Positions 1 to 6,936 of a stretch of DNA of 64,000 nucleotides are shown one piece after another. The notes beneath the pieces were generated by a model. The model ran no database searches. It was given only the letters and a program-made list of their open reading frames with translations, and had not been told where the DNA came from. The first letter of the stretch is position 1, and each line of letters begins with the position of its first letter. Both the position numbers and the translations under genes were made by a program. The DNA is taken from contig JAFUJR010000017.1 in NCBI GenBank assembly GCA_017468085.1, positions 25,099 to 89,098 of the forward strand, in the 5' to 3' direction. Source of the DNA: Clostridia bacterium. GTDB taxonomy: Bacteria > Bacillota > Clostridia > Christensenellales > Borkfalkiaceae.

Positions 1-11
1 AGGAAAAACAA

Positions 12-500
12 ATGAAAAAATGTCCCTTTTGCGATTGGGAAAACGAAGATGACGCAAGTAAATGCCTTGCTTGCGGCTGTGAATTATCGACGGCTATAAC
101 GAACAATGTGGAGATAAAGGGGGGTGATAATGGCGAAGAAAGCGGCGCTTACAGCGTTACCATTACACGCGTAGGTGGGAATAAAATCGCGGTTATCAAA
201 GTGATAAAAGAATACTTAAATTGCGGACTTGCTGAAGCAAAAGAAAAGTGCGAAAAGGGGTACGTAACGGGGAATTTAACCAAGGCAAATGCGGACTCGC
301 TTATTGCGCAGTTGCGGAGCGTCGGTGCAGAGGCTGAGGCGGTTGCAGGTGAGATAGACCCCTCTTCCGAAAGCAGACCTATCGATCAAAACGGTTTTGC
401 AAATAAGGCAGACGGTAGCGATATGAAAAAGTTTATTATCACGTTTTTAATTGCTATGGGTATAATGATGCTGGTCGTATTTTTGTTTGTTTTGAGATAA
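12..500 (+). CDS. Zinc-ribbon / L7-L12 C-terminal-like domain membrane protein
   Basis: The 162-aa protein starts with a zinc ribbon (C4, C7, C18, C21). Residues about 47-115 resemble the C-terminal domain of ribosomal protein L7/L12, with the signature GNKIAVIKVIKEY followed by GLAEAKEKCEKG. A single C-terminal membrane helix spans about 139-161. In the ribosome this fold recruits translational GTPases; here it is tethered to the membrane with no ribosomal stalk N-terminus, so the role is unknown. An AGGA lies upstream of the ATG. A terminator follows at once, so it ends its unit. The domain call is from motif reading; function is not claimed. Confidence 0.8.
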   Translation: MKKCPFCDWENEDDASKCLACGCELSTAITNNVEIKGGDNGEESGAYSVTITRVGGNKIAVIKVIKEYLNCGLAEAKEKCEKGYVTGNLTKANADSLIAQLRSVGAEAEAVAGEIDPSSESRPIDQNGFANKADGSDMKKFIITFLIAMGIMMLVVFLFVLR

Positions 501-508
501 ATTAAAAT

Positions 509-537
509 AAAAACCGTTCCTTGTGGGGCGGTTTTTC
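509..537 (+). terminator. Rho-independent terminator after the zinc-ribbon gene
   Basis: An AAAACCG / CGGTTTT stem with a 12-nt loop ends in a T-run, 9 nt after the stop codon. Confidence 0.8.
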
Positions 538-599
538 CGTTATTTTTCAAGCCTTTTGTGTAAATCGGGTAAAAATCGGTAAAAATATCCTAAAACCGC

Positions 600-628
600 T
601 TGACGGAAAGTAAAATAAAATGTACAAT
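600..628 (+). promoter_or_regulatory. Sigma-A promoter for the PPIase-like lipoprotein
   Basis: TTGACG (600-605) and TACAAT (623-628) are separated by 17 nt. The start codon is about 60 nt further on, after a GGAG ribosome site. Confidence 0.6.
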
Positions 629-690
629 AAAGGAGTGAAAATGCGGTAGAATGCGCTTGGCGCGTTCCGTATAGATAGGAGAGCAAATTT

Positions 691-1560
691 ATGTCCAAAA
701 AGATGAAGAGATTTTTAAGCTGTACGTTAGCGGCGTGCGGTATCGTTGCTTGCGCGGGTACGTTGACCGCTTGCGAAACCAACAACCCCGAAGTGGAAAT
801 GAAAATCGAGTTTAACGGCGAGACCTACACGCTCGATTATAAACTTTACAGAAAAATTACGCCCAGCACCGTAGAACACTTTTTGTGGCTTGTAGACGGC
901 GGTTTTTACAACGATACCGTCATTCACGATTACGACGCTGACACGTTGAAAATGTACGGCGGTTTGTACGATTATGACGAAAACGAAACGGACGGCGATT
1001 ATTACAAGGAAGATAAGTCTTACGCGGCGTTCTGCGAAACGTATAAAGACAAATTCCCTGCAAGCGTATTCTTGGATAAGGGTGAAACGCCGATCTACAC
1101 CGTATACGGCGAATTTAAAAACAACCAATTTAACGTTTCAAGCGGTTTATTGAAGGAAGATTTCGGTACGCTTTCGATGTATTATCACGCAAAGGATACG
1201 GACAGCCGCGTATACGTAAAGCGTGCGGACGGCAACGGTTATTCGGATCGCGATTACGCGCAAAACAGCGCAACGTCTATGTTCTATATGACGTTGTCCA
1301 CCTCTGCAAAAACGCAAAACGACTATTGCACCTTTGCAACCTTGACGGGGGACAGCAAAGAAGTTTTGGAGGACTTCAAGCAGGCGATTGCCGATTATAT
1401 CGAGGAAAATTACGATGAGGACGAAAGCAGATTCGTAACGGCAACCGAGATGTATATCGACGAAGAGGATGAAATCGAGAACAATCAAGACAAAAAGACG
1501 ACTTTTGATATTCCCAACGAGGCTATCATTATCAAATCGATAACGGTAAAGAAATATTAA
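691..1560 (+). CDS. Cyclophilin-like lipoprotein (putative peptidyl-prolyl isomerase)
   Basis: This 289-aa protein has a signal peptide with lipobox LTAC (C28), so it should be lipid-anchored outside the membrane. Residues about 36-85 carry the early cyclophilin signature: a short ORKLY-type strand, then TPSTVEHFLWLVDGGFYN, like the conserved TVxNFxxLxxxGFYDG region. The later part is divergent: the usual FHR is VIHDY, and the active-site Arg is not obvious, so catalysis is doubtful. A plausible role is folding of exported proteins. The SD GGAGAG precedes the ATG, and a bidirectional terminator follows. The family call is moderate. Confidence 0.65.
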   Translation: MSKKMKRFLSCTLAACGIVACAGTLTACETNNPEVEMKIEFNGETYTLDYKLYRKITPSTVEHFLWLVDGGFYNDTVIHDYDADTLKMYGGLYDYDENETDGDYYKEDKSYAAFCETYKDKFPASVFLDKGETPIYTVYGEFKNNQFNVSSGLLKEDFGTLSMYYHAKDTDSRVYVKRADGNGYSDRDYAQNSATSMFYMTLSTSAKTQNDYCTFATLTGDSKEVLEDFKQAIADYIEENYDEDESRFVTATEMYIDEEDEIENNQDKKTTFDIPNEAIIIKSITVKKY

Positions 1561-1570
1561 CAGAAAAGAA

Positions 1571-1600
1571 AAAATCACCGAGTGGATCGGTGATTTTTTT
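1571..1600. terminator. Bidirectional terminator between convergent genes
   Basis: AAAATCACCGA and TCGGTGATTTT form a strong stem with T-runs on both strands. It serves the lipoprotein gene (+) and the 74-aa gene (-). Confidence 0.85.
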
Positions 1601-1608
1601 AGTTTTAC

Positions 1609-1833
1609 TTAGTCGAGGAATTGTTTTGCCTTGTCGGCGCTTACCCGCTTGATATCTTCTTTCGGATACTTGCTGTCCGCTCCGCCGTTGACGTAAAGGA
1701 AATAATATCCGTCCGCCGTCTTATAAAGGCTTTCTTCATACCCCGTCGGGTCGCCAAACGCGCCAAAGGTCTGCTTTTTAATAAGCTCGGCGCTTTCCGT
1801 GTCGTATACTTTTTTACAAATAATTTTTTTCAT
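1609..1833 (-). CDS. Small conserved hypothetical protein (74 aa)
   Basis: The protein begins MKKIICKKVYDTESAELI and contains GDPTGYEESLYKTADGYYFLY, a pattern I associate with small uncharacterised proteins often seen near mobile elements in Bacillota. There is no signal peptide or membrane segment. A strong SD (AAAGGAGA) lies 7 nt before the ATG, and it has its own promoter at 1874-1903. The function is unknown. Aromatic Tyr and Phe are concentrated in the centre, suggesting a compact beta-rich fold (inference). Confidence 0.75.
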   Translation of the reverse strand: MKKIICKKVYDTESAELIKKQTFGAFGDPTGYEESLYKTADGYYFLYVNGGADSKYPKEDIKRVSADKAKQFLD

Positions 1834-1873
1834 AGTTTATCTCCTTTTTTGATACTTTTGTATCGTCAATGCT

Positions 1874-1903
1874 ATTGTAACGGAAAGGAAAATTTCTTGT
1901 CAA
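1874..1903 (-). promoter_or_regulatory. Sigma-A promoter for the 74-aa gene
   Basis: On the minus strand, TTGACA (1903-1898) and TACAAT (1879-1874) are separated by 18 nt, about 40 nt ahead of the start codon. Confidence 0.6.
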
Positions 1904-1921
1904 GTCTTTCATCTTGGGAAT

Positions 1922-2827
1922 TTAAGCCGTAATTTCCACGATTTTCCCGTCTTTTATCGAAATTTGGAAATAATCCACGGAAAACAGCCGTTCTTCCTTT
2001 TTGCGCACAAGTCCGCACCGCGTGGGGCTGTCGGTGAGGATAACGCTTTCAAAATCCCCCAAAAACGCGCGAATTTTATCCTTGTCGGCAAGTAATTCAC
2101 CGTCGAGCATATCGTCGAAATTTGCCCCGATTAACACGCTTTCAAAAAAGGCGTAGGCGAGCAGTCCCTCGTCCGTTTTTTCTTTGCCTGCCGCTGTGCT
2201 TGGTTGGCAAACGGTAAAGGCGGTTTGCGTGCATTCCCCCTCGGATAATTCCCAAACGCAATCGGCATAACGTCCCAAGCGGTCAGAAAGGGGTAAGCGG
2301 GCGGTGAGTACGTTTCCCTCCACGGAAAAAGAAAGGACTTTTTCATGCAACAGCTCTTTGCCGTCTAAGGTAAAAAGTATCAGCTCGTTTTGAGTGGAAA
2401 GTAGAATAAATTCTCCGTGAAAAGAGGGAGTTGCAGAGGAAAACGAGGGGGGCAGGTGCGCGTTGAAAAAATTTTTCGGCGTTTGTACGGATAGATATAA
2501 ATGCCCTTGCGAAAAGAGGGTGGTAAGGCAATCCCCGTGCGTTTTCTGCCATATCACGCGCAAAGTGAGGTCGGTGGGCGGAAAGTCGCGCGCATACACG
2601 GCAATTCCGTCTTCAAGCAAATACACTTCACACCCTTCGGGCGGGGTCGTGCGGAGCCGTTCCGTAATAAAAAAACGGATAGGTTGCGCGTTTTCGGGCA
2701 GAAATTCGGCGTAGAGGTTGTCGCGCAGGTCTACGTCGGCGGTGCGTTCAAAGAGGTCGGTAACGCCAAAATACGCGCCGCTTATAAACAGGGCGCAGGG
2801 CGTGGAAGACAAAAAATACAATTTCAT
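1922..2827 (-). CDS. Hypothetical cytoplasmic protein (301 aa)
   Basis: I do not recognise this protein. It has no signal peptide and no membrane helix. The first two thirds look beta-rich, with many short strands such as GEFILLST and NELILFTLDGKELL. The last 90 residues look helical, then end in SVDYFQISIKDGKIVEI. No clear Shine-Dalgarno is visible before the ATG. The gene is convergent with nothing close and stands alone between small genes. It carries an antisense copy of the dispersed GTRCGMGTTGAA motif (2448-2468). Confidence 0.65.
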   Translation of the reverse strand: MKLYFLSSTPCALFISGAYFGVTDLFERTADVDLRDNLYAEFLPENAQPIRFFITERLRTTPPEGCEVYLLEDGIAVYARDFPPTDLTLRVIWQKTHGDCLTTLFSQGHLYLSVQTPKNFFNAHLPPSFSSATPSFHGEFILLSTQNELILFTLDGKELLHEKVLSFSVEGNVLTARLPLSDRLGRYADCVWELSEGECTQTAFTVCQPSTAAGKEKTDEGLLAYAFFESVLIGANFDDMLDGELLADKDKIRAFLGDFESVILTDSPTRCGLVRKKEERLFSVDYFQISIKDGKIVEITA

Positions 2828-2920
2828 AGTGTATTTTATTATTTTTCCGTATTAAAAATGTATAGAAAAAGAAAAATAGGTTAATAATTTCTCCGAAATC
2901 TAAAAATCGGAGGAAAAACC

Positions 2921-3565
2921 ATGAACAAAATCAACGGCTATACGGAAGAAGAGGCGCGCGGCTTGGTGGAATACATCAAGGCGGGCAAGCAGAAGGGAAA
3001 AACGCTTACTTATTTGTTTGAAACGTACGGCTTAAAGCACGGCAGGGCAAAGGGGAGCGTGCGCAATTACTATTACGCGCTGATGAAAAACGAAAAAGGG
3101 GACGAGCGCATCGTACAGCTTTTGGACGGAAGCGCGCTGTCCGTAGAGAAGATCCGCGAGTTTACCGAGGAAGAAACGACGGAGGCGCTTAAAAGTATTT
3201 TGCTTGAAAAGAGTAAGGGGATTTCCGTACGCCGCGCCATCTTCAATTTGGCGAACGGGGACGATAAATTGATGCTCCGCTTACAAAATAAATACCGCAA
3301 CACCTTAAAAAAACAGCCCGAAAAACTTGCCGAAATCGCCAAGGAATTGGGGCTTAGCGAGGAGCTTTACGCAACGGGCAAACGGAATAGAGGTGCGGAC
3401 GGACGTGCGGCTCGGCTGCCCGACAAGGATTTTTTACGCAGACGGCTGGAAAATGAAATCAACGCCTTATACGACAGACTTGCGCAGGCGTTAAAGGTGG
3501 AAAACGAGCGGCTTCGCGCGGAAAACGAGAAATTAAAAGCGGAAAATGAACGTTTAAAAGCCTAA
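2921..3565 (+). CDS. Putative Myb/RsfA-like DNA-binding protein with C-terminal coiled coil
   Basis: The 214-aa protein opens with GYTEEEARGLVEYI and GRAKGSVRNYYYALM, which looks like a SANT/Myb-type helix-turn-helix as in RsfA-type prespore regulators (inference). A second helical part (about 60-130) follows. From about residue 185 there is a clean leucine-zipper heptad pattern with repeated ENERL/AENEKLKA units, so it probably dimerises. A perfect SD (GGAGGA) precedes the ATG. No operon partner is visible. It could equally be a structural coiled-coil protein, so the DNA-binding call is tentative. Confidence 0.6.
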   Translation: MNKINGYTEEEARGLVEYIKAGKQKGKTLTYLFETYGLKHGRAKGSVRNYYYALMKNEKGDERIVQLLDGSALSVEKIREFTEEETTEALKSILLEKSKGISVRRAIFNLANGDDKLMLRLQNKYRNTLKKQPEKLAEIAKELGLSEELYATGKRNRGADGRAARLPDKDFLRRRLENEINALYDRLAQALKVENERLRAENEKLKAENERLKA

Positions 3566-3570
3566 AATAC

Positions 3571-3592
3571 CCCACCCATGTACGCGGTGAAA
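3571..3592 (+). repeat. Dispersed GTACGCG(K)TGAA motif, copy 1
   Basis: CCCACCCATGTACGCGGTGA sits between the stop codon and the terminator. It is near-identical to 8881-8900 and 47168-47188. Confidence 0.7.
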
Positions 3593-3593
3593 G

Positions 3594-3623
3594 AAAAAAC
3601 TCTGCTTTTGGCAGAGTTTTTTT
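3594..3623. terminator. Bidirectional terminator
   Basis: AAAAACTCTGC/GCAGAGTTTTT has a short T-rich loop and T-runs on both strands. It serves the gene ending at 3565 (+) and the one ending at 3638 (-). Confidence 0.85.
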
Positions 3624-3637
3624 CAAGTGGGTTCCTC

Positions 3638-3910
3638 TTAATTTGCCTCGACGGTTTTTTTGGCGGTTTTGCGTTTGGGCGCGACTTTTGCGGGCTTGTT
3701 TTCCGCCTCCGCCGCCGCTTCGGCGGTTTCCGTTTTGATTTCGTCCGTCATCGCTTCCATCGCACGGATTTTTTCGTCCATCATTTGGTCGAGTTTTGCC
3801 TGCAATTCCGCTTGCGTTTTGCGTACTAAGGTACGCATTTTATAGCTATTCGCCGTAGCGAGCGCGCCGGCAACCGCGCCGATAACGAGCCCTAACGTGA
3901 ATTTTTCCAT
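3638..3910 (-). CDS. YtxH-like small membrane protein
   Basis: The 90-aa protein has a glycine/alanine-rich N-terminal hydrophobic segment (GLVIGAVAGALATA, about 7-20), then a charged coiled-coil (about 27-60) and a lysine-rich tail. This order matches YtxH-type small stress and envelope proteins in Bacillota, whose role is poorly known. A perfect SD (AAGGAGGT) lies before the ATG. The gene is monocistronic, ending at the shared terminator. Confidence 0.7.
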   Translation of the reverse strand: MEKFTLGLVIGAVAGALATANSYKMRTLVRKTQAELQAKLDQMMDEKIRAMEAMTDEIKTETAEAAAEAENKPAKVAPKRKTAKKTVEAN

Positions 3911-3978
3911 ATTTCTACCTCCTTACGGTATATTTACTGCCGTTAGTATGTAACAATATGAGAAATTTATACAAAAAC

Positions 3979-4935
3979 TCAGTTCCAACCGATTCTATGT
4001 TGGTAATTCCCGTTTTTCGCAGTGTAGGTAAAACAAATTATGGGTAGGGCGTTAAAACATTGTTCATTGTAATTATGACGAACTTTCACCCAAGGATTAT
4101 TACCGTCAAAGAAATTCATTTCTATTTTATAATCGGTACCGCTACTATCTTTGGTTAAATCTTTGGAAAAATAATTTTTTACATTGTCAAATACCTGTTT
4201 TGCGATTATACACTTTGTCGGGAAATCGTTGATTTTTTCTAAGCGACTTTCGTCGAAATCTAATATTTTATCATAGTGATCGTTAATTTTTTCAGCAAGG
4301 CAAATACCGTTTTTTCCAAAGAAGAAATATAAGTTGACGGATATCGTTTCAATATGGCTGGCACGGGATGCAGTGTTGACTTTTAATCTAAAAAAGCTGT
4401 AAATATATGTTGCGACCAATGAAACCGCAGCGTTATAGCCTTTCTTCGGCAATCGTTTGGTTTCATTGAGTATTTTTTCTAAGGTGTTACGTATGTCGCG
4501 TTTGATATTTTCAATATTCCGCATTCTTTTAGGCTTACTAACGGCGTTGGTTATCAAATATCCAATAATAAACAAAGGATATAAAACTACTCCCCAAGTA
4601 AACGTAATGGCAATTCTGCCTATGGTGGCGCCTCCAATGCCGCCGGCAAGCGAGATGAAAATAAATTCAACTAAATTTTTCGTTGAACCGACGGGAAATT
4701 CCGTAAACAAAATAAAAATTACGATAGAAATGGGAAGAAAAGCAAAAAGGGCGACCCATAAAAATTTTTTAAATGCGAGAGTTTTTAAATAATCCCAAAA
4801 AAGTCCTTCGGGAACACCAGGAATTACAGAGTAATACCCCTCTTTATCTATCTTTTGTTCCGCGTTTTTTAAATTCTGCTGTTTCTTCTCGTACTCGCTA
4901 CATAATTGTTTTAATTGCAAATATTCATTTTCCAT
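3979..4935 (-). CDS. Membrane protein of unknown function, under XRE operator control
   Basis: The 318-aa protein has a short N-terminal helix, then three hydrophobic segments (about residues 57-78, 86-107 and 115-137), and a soluble C-terminal half with SRLEKINDFPTKCIIAKQVF and a basic end. I do not recognise the family. I chose the ATG at 4935 because AGAGGT lies 8 nt upstream; a longer in-frame ORF (to 4983) would run through the promoter. It is divergent from an XRE regulator and shares a promoter region with two identical-type operators, so it is probably repressed by that regulator. Codon use is AT-richer than the neighbours. Confidence 0.7.
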   Translation of the reverse strand: MENEYLQLKQLCSEYEKKQQNLKNAEQKIDKEGYYSVIPGVPEGLFWDYLKTLAFKKFLWVALFAFLPISIVIFILFTEFPVGSTKNLVEFIFISLAGGIGGATIGRIAITFTWGVVLYPLFIIGYLITNAVSKPKRMRNIENIKRDIRNTLEKILNETKRLPKKGYNAAVSLVATYIYSFFRLKVNTASRASHIETISVNLYFFFGKNGICLAEKINDHYDKILDFDESRLEKINDFPTKCIIAKQVFDNVKNYFSKDLTKDSSGTDYKIEMNFFDGNNPWVKVRHNYNEQCFNALPIICFTYTAKNGNYQHRIGWN

Positions 4936-4954
4936 AATTAATACCTCTTTTCTT

Positions 4955-4983
4955 ATTATAACCTGTTTCAGGTTAAAAGTCAA
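4955..4983 (-). promoter_or_regulatory. Sigma-A promoter of the membrane protein gene
   Basis: On the minus strand, TTGACT (4983-4978) and TATAAT (4960-4955) are separated by 17 nt. Operator 1 fills the spacer, the usual position for repression. Confidence 0.8.
4960..4974. promoter_or_regulatory. Operator 1 for the XRE regulator
   Basis: AACCTGTTTCAGGTT is a 15-bp palindrome between -35 and -10 of the minus-strand promoter. It matches operator 2 with consensus AAYCTGAAACAGRTT. Confidence 0.75.
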
Positions 4984-4984
4984 T

Positions 4985-4999
4985 AATCTGAAACAGATT
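4985..4999. promoter_or_regulatory. Operator 2 for the XRE regulator
   Basis: AATCTGAAACAGATT is a perfect 15-bp palindrome. It lies 25 bp from operator 1 and just upstream of a TATAAT (5004-5009) that probably serves the regulator gene, which would allow autoregulation. Confidence 0.75.
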
Positions 5000-5033
5000 A
5001 AATTATAATTGAGAAAAATTCGGGAGAGTATTT

Positions 5034-5246
5034 ATGTATCAAAGGATAAGAGATTTAAGGGAAGATAGGGATTTAACACAGACGGAAGTGGCAAAAATGT
5101 TGGAAATGTCGCAAACGGGATATTCTAAGTATGAAACGGGGGAAAACGATATCCCCACAACGGTTTTAATTAAGTTGGCAAAATTTTATAATACGAGCAT
5201 AGATTATCTTTTAGGGCAAACGAAAACCCGCAAGCGTTATCCGTAA
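5034..5246 (+). CDS. XRE-family transcriptional regulator
   Basis: The 70-aa protein consists almost only of an HTH_3 domain. The residues LREDRDLTQTEVAKMLEMSQTGYSKYE are the helix-turn-helix core, followed by the family ending FYNTSIDYLLG. It should bind DNA as a dimer. It has a GGGAG ribosome site. It is divergent from a membrane protein gene with two palindromes in between, which makes these its likely operators. It resembles small phage-type repressors. Confidence 0.9.
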   Translation: MYQRIRDLREDRDLTQTEVAKMLEMSQTGYSKYETGENDIPTTVLIKLAKFYNTSIDYLLGQTKTRKRYP

Positions 5247-5302
5247 TTTTCATAAAAATTGTTATTTAAACCTCTGAAACGATAGACGGGCGGGCGGTTT
5301 TG

Positions 5303-5317
5303 TGTTATAATAAGCGT
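5303..5317 (+). promoter_or_regulatory. Extended -10 promoter, probable leaderless start of ruvX
   Basis: TGTTATAAT (5303-5311) ends 6 nt before the ATG at 5318, so transcription should begin at or next to the start codon. No Shine-Dalgarno can fit, and no good -35 is visible. Confidence 0.65.
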
Positions 5318-6094
5318 ATGATAACCAAGCGAGCGATTGCCTTTGATATCGGCAACAAGAGAATAGGCGTGGCGATTTCCGATCCGTTCAACGAATACGC
5401 AATGCCCTGCGAAACGTATACGCGCACCCGTAATTTTCAAGCGGACGTGGAGGCGATTGCGAATATCGCCAAGGCGCGCGGCGTGGGCGTGATCGTGTGC
5501 GGTATGCCTTTTAATTTCGACGGCACGGAAAGTATTCAAACGGTGAAAACGCGGGAGTTCGTGGACGCGCTCCGTCAAAAAACCGACCTACCTATCGAGT
5601 TAGAGGACGAACGCTTTACGACGATGCAGGCGCGCGAAACGCAGATTATGGGCGGTATTAAGCGCGAGGATAGGAAAAAGACGATTGATTCCATTGCGGC
5701 GTCGTATATTTTGGAAAGCTGGCTCGCAAGGGAAAAAATAAAAAATAAAAAGGTGGAGGAGCCTATTATGAATAACGAATTCAACGAAGAAATTTACGAC
5801 GAGGAAGAGGACCGCATTTTCGAGGTGGAAGCAGAGGACGGCACGGTTGAAAAATTGTATCACGTAGCAACCATCGAATACCGTAAGGCTATGTACTGCA
5901 TTTTCCAAAAAGCAGAACCCGAAACGGAAGAGGAAGAGGACGAAGTTATCATTTTCGCGTTGCAGGGCGAGGGGGACGACGCTATGCTTGTGCCCATCGA
6001 GGACGCACAGCTTCTCGACGAGGTCTTTGCAGAATTCTGCCATCAATACGAGCAGTTTGAAAACAGCGACGAGGCGATGGAGCTGGAGGACTAA
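5318..6094 (+). CDS. ruvX: RuvX (YqgF)-type nuclease fused in frame to a DUF1292 (YrzB) domain
   Basis: Residues 1 to about 140 are a YqgF/RuvX fold: IAFDIGNKRIGVAISD with catalytic D10, then GMPFNFDG, LEDERFTTMQA and DSIAASYILESWL. RuvX family members are putative Holliday-junction resolvases that act in 16S rRNA processing. Residues 151-258 are an acidic DUF1292 domain (EEEDRIFEVEAEDG onward), which in Bacillota is normally the separate gene yrzB just after yrrK. Here no stop separates them. An internal SD and ATG (5752-5770) in the same frame could also give free DUF1292 protein. The start at 5318 follows an extended -10 by 6 nt; an in-frame TTG at 5300 lies upstream of the -10, so it is rejected. 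Confidence 0.88.
   Translation: MITKRAIAFDIGNKRIGVAISDPFNEYAMPCETYTRTRNFQADVEAIANIAKARGVGVIVCGMPFNFDGTESIQTVKTREFVDALRQKTDLPIELEDERFTTMQARETQIMGGIKREDRKKTIDSIAASYILESWLAREKIKNKKVEEPIMNNEFNEEIYDEEEDRIFEVEAEDGTVEKLYHVATIEYRKAMYCIFQKAEPETEEEEDEVIIFALQGEGDDAMLVPIEDAQLLDEVFAEFCHQYEQFENSDEAMELED
5752..5770 (+). promoter_or_regulatory. Internal ribosome site for free DUF1292 product
   Basis: GTGGAGGAG is followed 7 nt later by an in-frame ATG (5768). This is a normal gene start kept inside the ruvX fusion. Confidence 0.65.
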
Positions 6095-6207
6095 GCTATT
6101 AAAGCAAATTTGCAATCGGTGTTGGGGCGTGAAAAAGCGCCCCGACGTTTTTTGCGCGTATACGGGCGTGAAATAAAAAGTTTTTGCAAGAACACGCCAA
6201 AAAAGTA

Positions 6208-6236
6208 TTGACATTTGCCGTCGAAACGGATATAAT
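6208..6236 (+). promoter_or_regulatory. Promoter of tRNA-Gly
   Basis: Consensus TTGACA (6208-6213) and TATAAT (6231-6236) are separated by 17 nt. The tRNA starts 40 nt further on. Confidence 0.85.
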
Positions 6237-6275
6237 AAGCGTGTTGATAGGGCAATTGCTCTTATAATTGAATAT

Positions 6276-6350
6276 GCAGGTGTCGCCTAGCGGTATGGCG
6301 GCAGCTTCCCAAGCTGTTCCCGGCGAGTTCGACTCTCGTCACCTGCTCCA
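6276..6350 (+). tRNA. tRNA-Gly (anticodon CCC)
   Basis: A full cloverleaf can be drawn. The acceptor GCAGGTG pairs with CACCTGC, with T then an encoded CCA end. The D arm is GCCTAGCGGTATGGC. The anticodon stem GCAGC/GCTGT encloses the loop TTCCCAA, giving anticodon CCC. The T arm has GTTCGACTC. It is a single tRNA with its own promoter and terminator. Confidence 0.95.
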
Positions 6351-6357
6351 AAAAGAC

Positions 6358-6386
6358 AAACGTCCCAGCGGGGCGTTTTTCTTTTT
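6358..6386 (+). terminator. Terminator of tRNA-Gly
   Basis: AAACGTCCC and GGGGCGTTTTT form a stem with loop AGC, followed by CTTTTT. Confidence 0.85.
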
Positions 6387-6595
6387 AGAAGGAGTACAGA
6401 ATTTTGACGAGAGTCGAGGGTGGAGCCGCGAGCGGGAGCAAGCGTTTTGCCTTACGGACTTTTATTAAGAGTTGCTTTGAGGGCAAAATGGACAATTGAT
6501 AATTGTCCAGCGGGGCGCGCCGCCAAAGGCGCGACTCTCGAACGCTCATACTTCGCTATCCTGTCGCTATGCGCCTTATGCCTGCTCCAACTCTG
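6387..6595. other. Gene-free stretch between tRNA-Gly and the Fic module
   Basis: No supported gene is present. It holds a perfect hairpin (GGACAATT/AATTGTCC, 6490-6508) and an inverted pair CGAGAGTCG ... CGACTCTCG. The latter recalls the tRNA T-arm sequence upstream, so this may be scar DNA from an insertion next to the tRNA (inference). Confidence 0.4.
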
Positions 6596-6652
6596 CACAC
6601 TTCCACCACCTTGAATTGTAAGGTATATGGAAGTGTGTTTTGCTTTTTCGGG
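6596..6652 (+). repeat. 57-bp direct repeat with nested hairpin, left of Fic gene
   Basis: It begins CACACTTCCACCACCTTGAA and is identical to 8191-8247. It folds as CACACTTCCA...TGGAAGTGTG around ACCTT/AAGGT and is followed by T-rich DNA, so it can also act as a terminator. Confidence 0.9.
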
Positions 6653-6777
6653 GATTTTTTTGCTTGAACGTAAGTGGTTTAAGGAATACTTCATCAAATT
6701 CTACTCGAAAAGCTCTTGACAATAAAAAGTTTTTAGAGTAGATAATGGGCAATAATAAAAAAAGTGGTAGTACCCTA

Positions 6778-6805
6778 TTGACAAATAAAAAATAGATGAT
6801 ATAAT
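6778..6805 (+). promoter_or_regulatory. Promoter ahead of the Fic module
   Basis: TTGACA (6778-6783) and TATAAT (6800-6805) are separated by 16 nt. Three copies of GTTTAC follow at 6851, 6863 and 6896 and may be binding sites, although they also form codons of a small ORF. Confidence 0.7.
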
Positions 6806-6820
6806 GTCAAAACGCAAAAA

Positions 6821-6913
6821 ATGAATAAAAATCAATTTTTTGACAAAATAGTTTACGATACGGTTTACAATTTAATTGACAAAGATAAAAAAAAGGTTTA
6901 CAATAATATATAA
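6821..6913 (+). CDS. Possible 30-aa leader or partner peptide of Fic
   Basis: This ORF starts about 15 nt after the -10 box and ends 23 nt before the Fic gene. It has no Shine-Dalgarno. The product is Asp/Lys/Tyr-rich (FDKIVYDTVYNLIDKDKKK). It could be a small antitoxin-like partner, a leader peptide or chance. Only its position between promoter and Fic supports it. Confidence 0.3.
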   Translation: MNKNQFFDKIVYDTVYNLIDKDKKKVYNNI

Positions 6914-6936
6914 TCTTGATAATAAGGGGATAAAGA

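Noticed and set aside
5300-5317. TTG start giving a longer RuvX
   Set aside because: It lies upstream of the likely transcription start; the -10 box overlaps these codons.
6276-6595. Integrated phage or island with att sites at tRNA-Gly
   Set aside because: No integrase is present and the match to the tRNA 3' end at 6530-6590 is too short and broken.
6452-6697. 81-aa minus ORF between tRNA-Gly and Fic
   Set aside because: It covers the direct repeat and hairpins, with no ribosome site or domain.
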